From Amaricoccus sp047275745 (GTDB lineage Bacteria > Pseudomonadota > Alphaproteobacteria > Rhodobacterales > Rhodobacteraceae), in the NCBI RefSeq assembly GCF_047275745.1, contig NZ_JBKQWU010000011.1, positions 1 through 64,000 of the forward strand: 64,000 bases of DNA, written 5' to 3'. A program made the position numbers and the translations under genes. Positions 43,446 to 51,745 of the stretch are shown here, piece by piece (positions within the stretch are counted from its first letter, which is position 1; each line of letters opens with the position of its first letter). The notes beneath the pieces were generated by a model. It worked only from the letters and a program-made list of their open reading frames with translations. It had not been told where the DNA came from and searched no databases.

Positions 43446-43991
43446 TCAGGCTGGCGCGTGCTCGTGGCAAAGCTGCTCCGCTTCCTCGCGCGTCAGTTCG
43501 ATCCTGAGCAGGCGGCAATACCGGCGGCCATTCGGCTGAGGATCGTGATGCCGGCAGTCACGGCAGATCCCGAACATCCTCGTCCCCGTCCGCTCGACGC
43601 GATGGACGAGCCAGTGTGACAGCAGGCGCTCCAGGCTTGCCAGATCGGCATCCGGCAAGGCGGTGAGCGCGGACTGCTCGACATTGCTCATCCGCAGTGC
43701 CTCGCGTCCCGCCTCGGTCACCTGATAGCGGATCGATCGCCTGTCGTCGGGCAAGCGTTCCTCGGTGACATATCCCTTCGCTTCCAGCGATTTCAGCGTC
43801 TGCGACATGGTCCCCCGGGTGGTGCCGAGATACTCGGCGACATGCGAGGGCGACCGCGAGAACCGGTTCGCATTGGCCAGATAGTCGAGCGCGATCACCT
43901 GCGCCGCGTTCAGCCGCGGCGAACGCATGAGCGCGGCGTCGAGCCGTGCGTGACGGTTGATGAGCAGGCGTATCCGGTCGGCGCGGTCCAT
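43446..43991 (-). CDS. MarR-family regulator with C-terminal cysteine cluster
   Basis: Residues 1-135 are a MarR winged-helix protein: VAEYLGTTRGTMSQTLKSLE (about 51-70) is the recognition helix region and EERLPDDRRSIRYQVTEAG (about 77-95) the wing. An unusual tail follows (about 138-181) with Cys143, Cys146, Cys159 and Cys175 plus His148, His149, His176 and His178, in a C-x2-C-x12-C-x15-C pattern. This could bind zinc or an iron-sulfur cluster, so the protein may sense metal or redox state. It is divergent from a secreted-protein gene. Two palindromes with the same core lie in the 88-bp gap, the likely operators, one of them between the -35 and -10 of the divergent promoter. Confidence 0.9.
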   Translation of the reverse strand: MDRADRIRLLINRHARLDAALMRSPRLNAAQVIALDYLANANRFSRSPSHVAEYLGTTRGTMSQTLKSLEAKGYVTEERLPDDRRSIRYQVTEAGREALRMSNVEQSALTALPDADLASLERLLSHWLVHRVERTGTRMFGICRDCRHHDPQPNGRRYCRLLRIELTREEAEQLCHEHAPA

Positions 43992-44003
43992 CCCCCTTAT
44001 GTA

Positions 44004-44014
44004 TTCGACTCGAA
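44004..44014. promoter_or_regulatory. Operator-like palindrome 1 (MarR side)
   Basis: TTCGACTCGAA is an 11-bp palindrome around a central C. It shares the CGACTCG core with the second palindrome 27 bp away (centre to centre), as expected for two sites of one regulator. Confidence 0.55.
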
Positions 44015-44020
44015 ACCATC

Positions 44021-44049
44021 TTGCAATAATAGCGACTCGCTACTATTCT
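44021..44049 (+). promoter_or_regulatory. Promoter of the secreted-protein gene
   Basis: A -35-like TTGCAA (44021-44026) and a -10-like TATTCT (44044-44049) are 17 bp apart, upstream of the gene starting at 44080. The second palindrome lies exactly between them, so regulator binding would block this promoter. Confidence 0.5.
44030..44042. promoter_or_regulatory. Operator-like palindrome 2 (inside the promoter)
   Basis: TAGCGACTCGCTA is a 13-bp palindrome around a central C and shares the CGACTCG core with palindrome 1. It sits in the spacer of the putative promoter. Confidence 0.6.
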
Positions 44050-44079
44050 GGCGACGCGGCCGCGACAATGGAGGATCGG

Positions 44080-44832
44080 ATGATGATCAGGATCACTTTC
44101 ACGCTCGCCGCGCTCGCCCTGAGCGCCGGCGCCACGCTGGCCGATGGCAATCACGCGGTGGATGAGGACGGCGCGGTGAAATCGCCCGCCGACGGGGCGA
44201 TCACCGCCTCGTTCGACATTCTGGCCGCGCATGCCCACCGCGACGGCCGGCTCGTCACGTTTCACATGACCACCAACGGCGTCGCGGGCGCCGACATCCC
44301 CGAAGCGGTGGGCGAGACCGGCGGCGCGCCGGTCCTTTCCTATGTCTGGCCGACATCGCTCGACCCGTCCTCGGTCGGCTTCGAGGGCGGGACCGGCATC
44401 CTCGCCCTCGCCGCCACCAGCCATCCCGATTTCGACGACACGCCCTGGTTCGACGAGGACGCGGACGGCGATCCCGCCAATGACGGCACGAAGTGGCACA
44501 GCCATTGGGTGGTGCTCACGCCCACGGAGGGCTGCGGCGACGGCGCGCTTGGCGTGCGCGACATACCGGAGGGCGAGACGCCGGCCATGCCGGCGACCTG
44601 GCCGGGCCTCCCGATCTTTCTCGACAGCCCCGGCTACACGCCGCGATTCGACGGCCCGGAGATCGCGGTGACGGTTCCCTTCGCCTCCACCGTCGAGACC
44701 TCCGGCACCTCCTACGACGGCGTGACCTCGGCGCTGCGGGTCAACGCCAATATCCATGCGCCGCTGCTCTGCGTCACCGATGTCTTCGACGTCGCATCCG
44801 GCGACCTCAGCCTGCCGGGCCGGATCGAGTAG
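44080..44832 (+). CDS. Secreted protein of unknown function, divergent from MarR
   Basis: The 250-residue precursor starts at ATG 44080 behind GGAGG and has a signal peptide (MMIRITFTLAALALSAGATLAD, cleavage about residue 21). The mature protein is acidic, with an Asp-rich stretch (WFDEDADGDPANDG, about 124-137) that looks like a calcium-binding loop, then WHSHWVVLTPTEGCGDG, and two Cys (about 152 and 228) that may form a disulfide. I do not recognise the family. Its promoter overlaps a palindrome shared with the divergent MarR gene, so expression is probably repressed by that regulator and released by its signal. A metal- or stress-related periplasmic role is only a guess. Confidence 0.8.
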   Translation: MMIRITFTLAALALSAGATLADGNHAVDEDGAVKSPADGAITASFDILAAHAHRDGRLVTFHMTTNGVAGADIPEAVGETGGAPVLSYVWPTSLDPSSVGFEGGTGILALAATSHPDFDDTPWFDEDADGDPANDGTKWHSHWVVLTPTEGCGDGALGVRDIPEGETPAMPATWPGLPIFLDSPGYTPRFDGPEIAVTVPFASTVETSGTSYDGVTSALRVNANIHAPLLCVTDVFDVASGDLSLPGRIE

Positions 44833-44881
44833 CGGGATCGGCAACGCGAGGGCGGTGGACCGCCCCCGCGCGCGGCCCGCG

Positions 44882-45850
44882 TCAGAAATCCAGGCTGATG
44901 CGGCGCGAGATGTCGAAGCGGACCATGTACTGGTCGCTGGCGCCATTGGTGACGATCGGCGAATCCGCCGCGGAGTTCATGAGCCGGGTCCAGCGCGCCG
45001 CGCCCTCGATGCCCCAGCGTTCGTTGAAGAGATAGCGCGCGCCAAGCTCCATGCCGGCGCCGTAGATCCCCGGTTCCGGCTGGAACTCGGCGAGGCCGGA
45101 GGCCTGCGACTCGTCGGGCTCGATCCCGAAATAGGTGTCCATGAATTTCTGCGATCCGAAGGAGACGCGCGGTCCGAGCGTCAGCGTCAGGCCCTCGTAG
45201 GGATAGCTGATCGCATCCGCGCCCACGTCGCTGACCCAGGCATCATGACCGATCGCCCCGTAGCGCACATCGGCGAAGGCGCGGTAGTTGCGCCGTTCGT
45301 AACCGAGGCCGACCCCGAGTTCGAGGGCGAAGGGCACGTCGTCGAGCCCGCGGATCTCGTCGTAGCCGTCCGAGTTCCGTCGCCGGATGTAGCGCGCGGA
45401 GAGTCTGGGGCCGAAGCCGCGCAGGAAGCCGACCGTGGAGTTCGAGCCGAGCGAGAGCCCGCCCGGAAGTTCGAGATGGTCGATGCGAAGGCCGACGTCG
45501 GGGCCGGTGCGGATCGTGCTCGAGCCGAAATAGGCGGGAGAGAACCGCACGCCGCCGCGCAGCGTCATCACCATATCCGGGGTCTCCGCGTCGAAGACGC
45601 CATTGCCGTAGATGAAGGCCGGCAGGACACCGGGCCGCGCCGCCGCGATCGGCTCCGTCACCGCTTCGAGCGGCCCACCGAGTTGCGGGCTCGCGGCGGC
45701 GGAGGGGATCTCGCGGATGCCCTGCTGGAGTGTCCCGACGACGGGGGCGGCGGGCTCCTGCGCGGAGACGGTGGAGGCGAGGAGCGCGCAGGCGGCCAGA
45801 ATCGATGCCCGAGTTGAGGCGCGCGTCCGGCAACGCCTCGGACCTCGCAT
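44882..45850 (-). CDS. MipA/OmpV-family outer membrane protein
   Basis: The 322-residue precursor, with ATG 45850 as the likely start (GGGGGG 4 nt before it), has a signal sequence (ASILAACALLASTVSAQE). The mature part shows alternating beta-strands and motifs of the MipA/OmpV family: VMTLRGGVRFSPAYFGS, PYEGLTLTLGPRVSFGSQKFMDTYFG and YGAGMELGARYLFNERWGIE. It ends in Phe (ISLDF), the usual outer-membrane insertion signal. OmpV-like proteins are porin-like or scaffold proteins of poorly known function. In-frame ATGs at 45889 and 45925 are possible alternatives. Confidence 0.85.
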   Translation of the reverse strand: MRGPRRCRTRASTRASILAACALLASTVSAQEPAAPVVGTLQQGIREIPSAAASPQLGGPLEAVTEPIAAARPGVLPAFIYGNGVFDAETPDMVMTLRGGVRFSPAYFGSSTIRTGPDVGLRIDHLELPGGLSLGSNSTVGFLRGFGPRLSARYIRRRNSDGYDEIRGLDDVPFALELGVGLGYERRNYRAFADVRYGAIGHDAWVSDVGADAISYPYEGLTLTLGPRVSFGSQKFMDTYFGIEPDESQASGLAEFQPEPGIYGAGMELGARYLFNERWGIEGAARWTRLMNSAADSPIVTNGASDQYMVRFDISRRISLDF

Positions 45851-46145
45851 CAAGCCCCCCAACAGACCTCGGCTCGACTGGCTTCTCATCCTCGTCGTCT
45901 CGGCGGGAAAAGTCCGAAGCCGCATCCCGTCGCGTCCCCCCCAGGTCAGTCCATGCACGTTCGCCGGCCCCGGCGCTCCGCCTCCACCGCGCGGCGGAAT
46001 CCGGCGCGAATCGGCGAAGGTCGTTTGACAACGTATGGTTGCCGTGCCGTGTTCACGCAAGCGTCCTGCCACGAAGCAACGAAAAAACATGGACCATCTC
46101 CAACGGGACCCGACTCGTCCCGCCTCTCGCCCGGTCCGGGGAGGC

Positions 46146-47294
46146 TCAGCGCCGCCGCGCCAGCGCCTCGGCGAGCAAGCCGCGCACATCGGCGAGATCG
46201 ACGTCGCGCGAGACGAAGGCCGCGCCGATGTCGCGGGCGAGAATGAAGGCGATCCGGCCGTCGCGGACCTTCTTGTCCTGGCCCATCAGCGCGACGAGCG
46301 CCTCGGCGTCGGGAAGCTCGCCGGGGATGTCGGCCAGATCGCGTTTCATGCCCATCCGTTCGAGATGCGCGGCGACCCGGCTCGGCGCCTCCTGCGGGCA
46401 GAGACCGAGACGCGCGGAGAGCGTGAAGGCGAGCAGGCAGCCGATCGCCACCCCCTCGCCGTGCAACAGCCGGTCGGAATAGCCCGTCGCCGCTTCCAGC
46501 GCATGGCCGAAGGTATGGCCGAGGTTCAGAAGCGCGCGGTCGCCCTGCTCCGTCTCGTCCCGCGCGACGATCTCGGCCTTCATCTCGCAGGAGCGCCGCA
46601 CGGCATGGGCGCGGGCCGCCCCGTCGCCCGCCGCGAGCGCCGGGCCGTTGGCTTCCAGCCAGCCGAAGAATCCCGCGTCGCCGAGCAGGCCGTATTTCAC
46701 CACCTCGCCGTAGCCCGCGAGCAGATCCCGCGGCGGCAGGGTGCCGAGCAGCGCGATATCCGCGAGCACGAGGCGCGGCTGATGGAAGGCGCCGATCAGG
46801 TTCTTGCCCTGCCCGGAATTGATCCCCGTCTTGCCGCCCACCGAGGAATCCACCTGCGCGAGCAGCGTCGTCGGGATCTGGACGAAGCCGACGCCCCGGC
46901 GCAGGACCGCCGCCGCGAAGCCGCCGAGATCGCCGATCACCCCGCCGCCGAAGGCGATCACGAGATCGTCCCGCGCCACTTCGCGCGCGATCAGCCATTC
47001 GACCGCGCGCTCGAGCCCCGGCCAGCCCTTGGTTCCCTCGCCCGCCGGCAATGCGAGCGCCGCGCTCTCGATCCCCGCGCCGTCGAGCGCCGCGGTCAGC
47101 CGGTCGAGATGCAGCGCCGCGACGCGTTCCTCGGTCAGGATCGCGACCCGGGGTCGGCGCAGCAGCGGCGCGATCGCTTCCCCCGCCGTGTCGAGCAGAT
47201 CCGCGCCGATCCGGATGTCATAGGCGCGCGCGCCGAGCGGCACCCGCACCGTCTCGACGCTCCCGATCCTGGTCGGTTCGACTGGCAAGCTCAT
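46146..47294 (-). CDS. aroB: 3-dehydroquinate synthase
   Basis: The 382-residue enzyme carries out step two of the shikimate pathway (DAHP to 3-dehydroquinate) using NAD and a divalent metal. Seen are FGGGVIGDLGGFAAAVLRRG (about 115-134, NAD loop), IPTTLLAQVDSSVGGKTGIN (about 139-158) and the metal-binding Glu in YGEVVKYGL with the His pair in NLGHTFGHALEA (about 258-269). ATG 47294 overlaps the aroK stop by 4 bp, so the genes are coupled. Order aroK-aroB is standard. Confidence 0.96.
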   Translation of the reverse strand: MSLPVEPTRIGSVETVRVPLGARAYDIRIGADLLDTAGEAIAPLLRRPRVAILTEERVAALHLDRLTAALDGAGIESAALALPAGEGTKGWPGLERAVEWLIAREVARDDLVIAFGGGVIGDLGGFAAAVLRRGVGFVQIPTTLLAQVDSSVGGKTGINSGQGKNLIGAFHQPRLVLADIALLGTLPPRDLLAGYGEVVKYGLLGDAGFFGWLEANGPALAAGDGAARAHAVRRSCEMKAEIVARDETEQGDRALLNLGHTFGHALEAATGYSDRLLHGEGVAIGCLLAFTLSARLGLCPQEAPSRVAAHLERMGMKRDLADIPGELPDAEALVALMGQDKKVRDGRIAFILARDIGAAFVSRDVDLADVRGLLAEALARRR

Positions 47295-47902
47295 TGCGCG
47301 CGCTCCTCGAAGGTCGCGGGGCGCCCGGCGCGGCCCGCGTCCCATGCCCGGACGGCGCGCACGATTTCCCGCGCCATCCATTCCTGCGTGACGCCCGGGC
47401 GGCTGTCGACGGTGACATCGGCCTCGGCGTAGATCGGGTAGCGCTTGTCGAGCAGGTCGCCCAGAACGCCCCTCGGGTTCGGCGCCTGCAGGAGCGGCCG
47501 ACCGGGTCGGTCGCGGACGCGGTCCCAGAGCAGGTCGAGCTCGGCGCGAATCCAGACCGAGGTGGCGAGCCCGGCGATCGCCTCCCGCGTGCGCGGCTCG
47601 ATGAAGGCGCCGCCGCCGGTCGCAAGCACACCGGGCCGTTCCGCCAGCAGCCGCGCGATCACCCGCCGCTCGCCGTCGCGGAACGCGGGCTCGCCCAGCC
47701 GGGCGAAGATCTCGGAGATCGCCATGCCGGCGGCGCGCTCGATCTCCGCGTCCGAATCGATGAATCCGACGCCGAGCAGGTGGGCGAGCCGCTTGCCCAC
47801 GCTCGTCTTGCCCGCGCCCATCAGTCCGACCAGAACGAGCGGCCGGCGCAGCCGCGGGATATCCGTACTCAGCTCCTGCAACAGATCCGTCCCTTCGATC
47901 AT
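47291..47902 (-). CDS. aroK: Shikimate kinase
   Basis: The 203-residue kinase phosphorylates shikimate with ATP. It has the P-loop LVGLMGAGKTSVGKRLA (about 24-40), the shikimate-binding DSDAEIE (about 48-54), AFRDGERRVI (Arg of the substrate site), LATGGGAF (about 93-100) and RDRPGRPLL (lid Arg). It is divergent from the small membrane protein and xerD genes. Length slightly exceeds that of E. coli AroK, in line with alphaproteobacterial forms. Confidence 0.95.
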   Translation of the reverse strand: MIEGTDLLQELSTDIPRLRRPLVLVGLMGAGKTSVGKRLAHLLGVGFIDSDAEIERAAGMAISEIFARLGEPAFRDGERRVIARLLAERPGVLATGGGAFIEPRTREAIAGLATSVWIRAELDLLWDRVRDRPGRPLLQAPNPRGVLGDLLDKRYPIYAEADVTVDSRPGVTQEWMAREIVRAVRAWDAGRAGRPATFEERAQ

Positions 47903-48042
47903 CGCAATTGCTGTAGCGTCTTGCCCGGTCTATTGTCCATGGGAGCCGCGCCGATCGGGATCTTCCGGTTTCCATGGCGGATCTGGCGGCGGAACAGGCG
48001 ACGGAACAAGCGGCGGGACAGCCGCGCGACCGAGCAGGTGAC

Positions 48043-48171
48043 ATGCGACTATTGATGAAGGCGGTGCTCAGCCTCCTTGTTCTCGGTGCGATCGGCATCG
48101 TGGCCTACGCGGTCTTCTCCGACCTGCCGGCCCCGAGCGAACCGGTCGAACTGCCGGTGACGTCGAAGTGA
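48043..48171 (+). CDS. Small single-pass membrane protein
   Basis: The 42-residue protein (MRLLMKAVLSLLVLGAIGIV at its N-terminus) has one hydrophobic segment (about 4-25) and a short Pro-rich tail (DLPAPSEPVELPVTSK). ATG 48043 was chosen. The frame is open to 47974, but the first 23 codons are charged and look less natural. The stop overlaps the GTG start of the next gene (GTGA), so the two are translationally coupled. A small protein at this spot between aroK and xerD seems to recur in Rhodobacterales. Its role is unknown. Confidence 0.7.
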   Translation: MRLLMKAVLSLLVLGAIGIVAYAVFSDLPAPSEPVELPVTSK

Positions 48172-49775
48172 ACCCTCGCGGCGCGCGCCTCGTCCTCATC
48201 GCCTGCGGGGCTCTCACGCTCGGCCCCGCGGCCGCGCAGGAGCCGCGCTCGGCCATCCCCTGGCTCTCCGAGAGCATCATGACCGGCGCCCCGCCGCCAC
48301 CCGCCCGCGGCGACGCGCCGATGGACCCGGCCGATCCGGACGCGATCACCGTCGTGCCGCTCGGCGACATCAGCCGCGACGCGGTCGGCCTGCTCACGCC
48401 GGCCCGGACCGGTTTCCCGCGCGACCTCTGGGGCGGGCCGCCCGTCGCCGAGGCACGGAACATGGTGCTCGACAAGGGCGGCGCGGGCGTGCCCGCCGCG
48501 ATCGGGCTGTTCCGCGAGGTGCTGCTCGCCGAGGCGGACCCTCCACCGGGTTCCGACGGCAGTTCGTCGCTTCTCATCGCACGGATCGACCGTTTGCTCG
48601 GCATGGGCGCGCTCGACGAGGCGGAAGCGCTGGTCGAGGCGGCGGGGCCGAATTCGCCGGAACTCTTCCGGCGCTGGTTCGACCTCGGCCTGTTGCTCGA
48701 CCGCGCCGAACCGCCCTGCGAGGCGCTGAAGGGCAATCCCTCGCTCTCGCCGACGCTGCCCGCGCGGGTCTTCTGCCTCGCGCGGGGCGGCGACTGGAAC
48801 GCGGCGGAGATCACGCTCACGCTGGGCGGTGGCGTCGGCTCGATCTCAGAGGCGCAGGAGCATCTGCTGGCGCGATTCCTCGACCCGGTGCTCTTCGAGG
48901 AGGAGCCCGACCCGCCAGTCCCCGATCCGCTGACGCCGCTCGATTTCCTGCTGCGCGAGGCCGTCGGCCTGCCCCGGCCGCCCGGGCCGCTGCCGCTCGC
49001 CTTCCTGCGCGGCGATCTCGCCGAACACGCGCCGATGCGGGCACGGATCGACGCCTCGGAGCGGCTCTGGCTCGCCGGATCGCTCCCGGCGCCCGGCCTT
49101 CTCGACGCCTATCGCGGCGGCGAGCCCGCGGCTTCCGGCGGGGTCTGGGACCGGGCACGCGCGGTTCAGGCGCTGGACGCGGCGCTGGACCAGGGCTACG
49201 CGGACGCGGTCGACGAGGCGCTGATCGCGGCGGACGATGCCCTGAGCGCGCGGGGCCTGCGCGTCGCGCTAGCCGAGGGTTATGCCGGCGCGCTCCGCGT
49301 CACCAACCCGTCGGTGCTTTCGGAGGCCGCGCGGGCGCGGCTCGTCGAACTGCTGCTGCTTGGCGGCGAGACCGAAGCCGCGGCGGAAGCGGCCAGCGGC
49401 CTCGGAGACCCGCGGCTCGCCGCGCTGGTCGGGCTCGCCGCCGGACGCGCCACCGGGGAAGCCACGGGGAACGCCGGCACCCGGAGCGCCGGGGGCACCG
49501 GGCCCGCCCCGTCGCCGCCCGAACGGCTCAGCGCGGCGCGCGCCGGGCTGACGGAGAAGGCTCCCCTCGACGATCGCGAATCCCGGCTCGCCGATCTCGC
49601 CGAGTCCGGGAAGATCGGCGGCGCGATCCTCGAATCGCTCGATCTCGTCCTCGCCGGAGCCGACACCGACCCGGCCTCGCTCCGCGCGGCGCTGTTCGGG
49701 CTTCGCGCCGCCGGTGAGGAAGCGGTCGCGCGCCAGATCGCGCTGCAGACGCTGCTGGCGCGGCCGGCGGGCTGA
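48168..49775 (+). CDS. Secreted helical protein of unknown function
   Basis: The 535-residue precursor starts at GTG 48168, overlapping the stop of the small membrane protein. It has a signal peptide (LVLIACGALTLGPAAAQE). The remainder is Ala/Leu/Arg-rich with helix-turn-helix rhythm (for example SLLIARIDRLLGMGALDEAEALVEAAG and ALDQGYADAVDEALIAADDAL), which suggests TPR-like or other helical repeats. There are two Cys and a Gly/Thr-rich break near 420-440. No enzyme motif is visible. Expression with the small membrane protein, and closeness to xerD (11 bp), suggest a conserved unit whose function is not known. Confidence 0.75.
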   Translation: MNPRGARLVLIACGALTLGPAAAQEPRSAIPWLSESIMTGAPPPPARGDAPMDPADPDAITVVPLGDISRDAVGLLTPARTGFPRDLWGGPPVAEARNMVLDKGGAGVPAAIGLFREVLLAEADPPPGSDGSSSLLIARIDRLLGMGALDEAEALVEAAGPNSPELFRRWFDLGLLLDRAEPPCEALKGNPSLSPTLPARVFCLARGGDWNAAEITLTLGGGVGSISEAQEHLLARFLDPVLFEEEPDPPVPDPLTPLDFLLREAVGLPRPPGPLPLAFLRGDLAEHAPMRARIDASERLWLAGSLPAPGLLDAYRGGEPAASGGVWDRARAVQALDAALDQGYADAVDEALIAADDALSARGLRVALAEGYAGALRVTNPSVLSEAARARLVELLLLGGETEAAAEAASGLGDPRLAALVGLAAGRATGEATGNAGTRSAGGTGPAPSPPERLSAARAGLTEKAPLDDRESRLADLAESGKIGGAILESLDLVLAGADTDPASLRAALFGLRAAGEEAVARQIALQTLLARPAG

Positions 49776-49786
49776 GGGAGGCGCGG

Positions 49787-50761
49787 ATGTCACAGACCTG
49801 GCTGCCGCGCTTTCTCGAAGCCATCCAGGCAGAGCGCGACGCGGCGCGCAACACCGTCCTCTCCTATGCCCGCGACATCGAGGATTTCACCGCGTTCCTC
49901 ACCGGGCGGGAGCGGGATCTCACCTCGGCCGGGCGTGCCGAGATCGAAGCCTATATCGTCGATCTCGAAGCCCGCGGCATGGCGCGGGCGACGCGCGCGC
50001 GCCGGCTCTCCGCGATCCGGCAGCTCTATCGCTTCGCCTATCTCGAGGGCTGGCGCCCGGACGATCCGGCGGCGCCGGTCAAGGGGCCGAAGCGCGCCCG
50101 CGCCCTGCCTCGGCAGCTCGACGAGGATGCGATCGACCGGCTCATCGAAGCGGCGGACCGCTTCGCCCGGGACGAGCCGCAGCGGCGGCGCGACATCTGC
50201 CTGCTGCAACTGCTCTATGCGACGGGCCTGCGGGTGACCGAACTCGTGTCGCTGCCGGTCGCGGCGGTCCGGGGAGACCCCCGGATGATCCTCGTCCGCG
50301 GCAAGGGCGGCAAGGAACGGATGGTGCCGCTCTCGCCACCCGCGCGGGAAGCCATCACGGCATGGCTGGAACTCCGCGACGCCGCCGACGCGGCGCAGGC
50401 CGCGCGGAGCCACCGCGCGGGGTCCCCGTTCCTGTTCCCCGCCCGGGGCAAGCTTGGCCATCTCGGGCGCGAGACCTTCTTCGTGCGCCTGAAGGATCTC
50501 GCCCGGGCCGCGGGCCTCGACCCGGCGGCGGTGTCGCCCCATGCGCTGCGGCATTCCTTCGCGACGCATCTTCTCGCCAATGGCGCGGATCTGCGCGTGA
50601 TCCAGATGCTTCTCGGCCATGCCAGCATCGCGACGACCGAGGTCTATACCCATATCCTCGAGACGCGGATGCGCGAACTGGTGCTGGAGCACCATCCGCT
50701 CGCGAAGGAGCCGGACAAGGCCGAGGCGCGCGACCCGGTCCCGTCCGAGGAGGCGGACTGA
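49787..50761 (+). CDS. xerD: Tyrosine recombinase XerD
   Basis: The 324-residue recombinase resolves chromosome dimers at dif together with XerC. The N-terminal SAM-like domain begins WLPRFLEAIQAERDAARNTV. The C-terminal catalytic domain has the Arg in LYATGLRVTELVSLP (about 147-161), the Lys in VRGKGGKERMVPL, HALRHSFATHLLANGADLRV (second Arg and His) and LGHASIATTEVYTHI with the catalytic Tyr. It carries a C-terminal tail of about 25 residues (LEHHPLAKEPDKAEARD) longer than the usual 298-310 residues. The gene follows the secreted helical protein at 11 bp. Confidence 0.95.
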   Translation: MSQTWLPRFLEAIQAERDAARNTVLSYARDIEDFTAFLTGRERDLTSAGRAEIEAYIVDLEARGMARATRARRLSAIRQLYRFAYLEGWRPDDPAAPVKGPKRARALPRQLDEDAIDRLIEAADRFARDEPQRRRDICLLQLLYATGLRVTELVSLPVAAVRGDPRMILVRGKGGKERMVPLSPPAREAITAWLELRDAADAAQAARSHRAGSPFLFPARGKLGHLGRETFFVRLKDLARAAGLDPAAVSPHALRHSFATHLLANGADLRVIQMLLGHASIATTEVYTHILETRMRELVLEHHPLAKEPDKAEARDPVPSEEAD

Positions 50762-50808
50762 TCCCGCGCCGCGCGGCGCCGATCACTTTTGGCGATCACT
50801 CGCGGCGT

Positions 50809-51582
50809 TCATTTTCGGCCGGGCACCTTCACCGCGAGCGCCCGCACGATGCCATGGAGCGTGCGGATGTCCGCGTCCGTCAGCGGCGCGCGGCGAAACA
50901 GGTTCTCAAGGTTCGCGACCATGTTCGGCCGCTTGTGCTCGGGGAAGAAGAAGCCAACCGCGTCGAGCCGGCCCACCAGATGCTCGAGGAACTTCTCCAC
51001 CTCCACCCGCGTCGCCCGTTCGGTCCCGGCGAGCGCATAGGTCGCGGGCGGCGTCGCATCGGCCTGGCGCATCCATTCATAGGCGATGAGCAGCGCGGTC
51101 TGGCCGAGGTTGAGCGAGGCGAATTCCGGGTTCACCGGCACGGTGATGACCGCGTTCGACCGCACGATATCGCTGTTCTCGAGCCCGGCGCGCTCGGGCC
51201 CGAAGAGCACGCCCACGCGCTCGCCCGCCGCGATCATCGCCCGCGCCTCCGCCATCGCCCGCGCCGGTGTCATCACGGTGCGCGTCAGCGCCCGCTCCCG
51301 CGCGGTGGTCGCGAAGACGAAGGAGAGATCGGCGCAGGCGGCATTGGTGGTCTCGAAGACCCCGACCCGGTCGAGCACCCGCGCCGCCCCGCTCGCCATC
51401 GCCTCGGCCTTCGGATTGGGCCAGCCGTCGCGCGGCGCGACGAGCCGCATCCGGTCGAGCCCGAAGTTCCACATCGCCCGCGCGGCGGCGCCAATGTTCT
51501 CGCCCATTTGCGGCGCGACCAGCACGAAGACCGGTCCCGCGCCGGGCGCCGCGCTCATCTTGCTCTCGTCGGTTTCGCTCAC
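50809..51582 (-). CDS. trmJ: tRNA/rRNA methyltransferase, SPOUT class (TrmJ-like)
   Basis: The 257-residue protein is a SpoU-family 2-prime-O-methyltransferase. VLVAPQMGENIGAAARAMWNFG, LFGPERAGLENSD and SLNLGQTALLIAYEW are the three conserved motifs of the SPOUT knot. TrmJ methylates tRNA at position 32. The C-terminal extension (about 190-257) may be the dimerisation or tRNA-contact part. Start is GTG 51582. ATG 51558 is a possible alternative. Confidence 0.85.
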   Translation of the reverse strand: MSETDESKMSAAPGAGPVFVLVAPQMGENIGAAARAMWNFGLDRMRLVAPRDGWPNPKAEAMASGAARVLDRVGVFETTNAACADLSFVFATTARERALTRTVMTPARAMAEARAMIAAGERVGVLFGPERAGLENSDIVRSNAVITVPVNPEFASLNLGQTALLIAYEWMRQADATPPATYALAGTERATRVEVEKFLEHLVGRLDAVGFFFPEHKRPNMVANLENLFRRAPLTDADIRTLHGIVRALAVKVPGRK

Positions 51583-51745
51583 GCCGTCGCTCCCTCTCGC
51601 CGGTGGCGGTGATACGCGCTGGAGCGGCATCCGGCAAGGTCGCCACGGAATGAGGTATGCGACGGTATACCGTCTTTTCTTGCGCCGCGTTATGGGCTAG
51701 GCAGCGAAGGATTGACGCGTACCGAAACCCCGGAAGGATAGCTTC

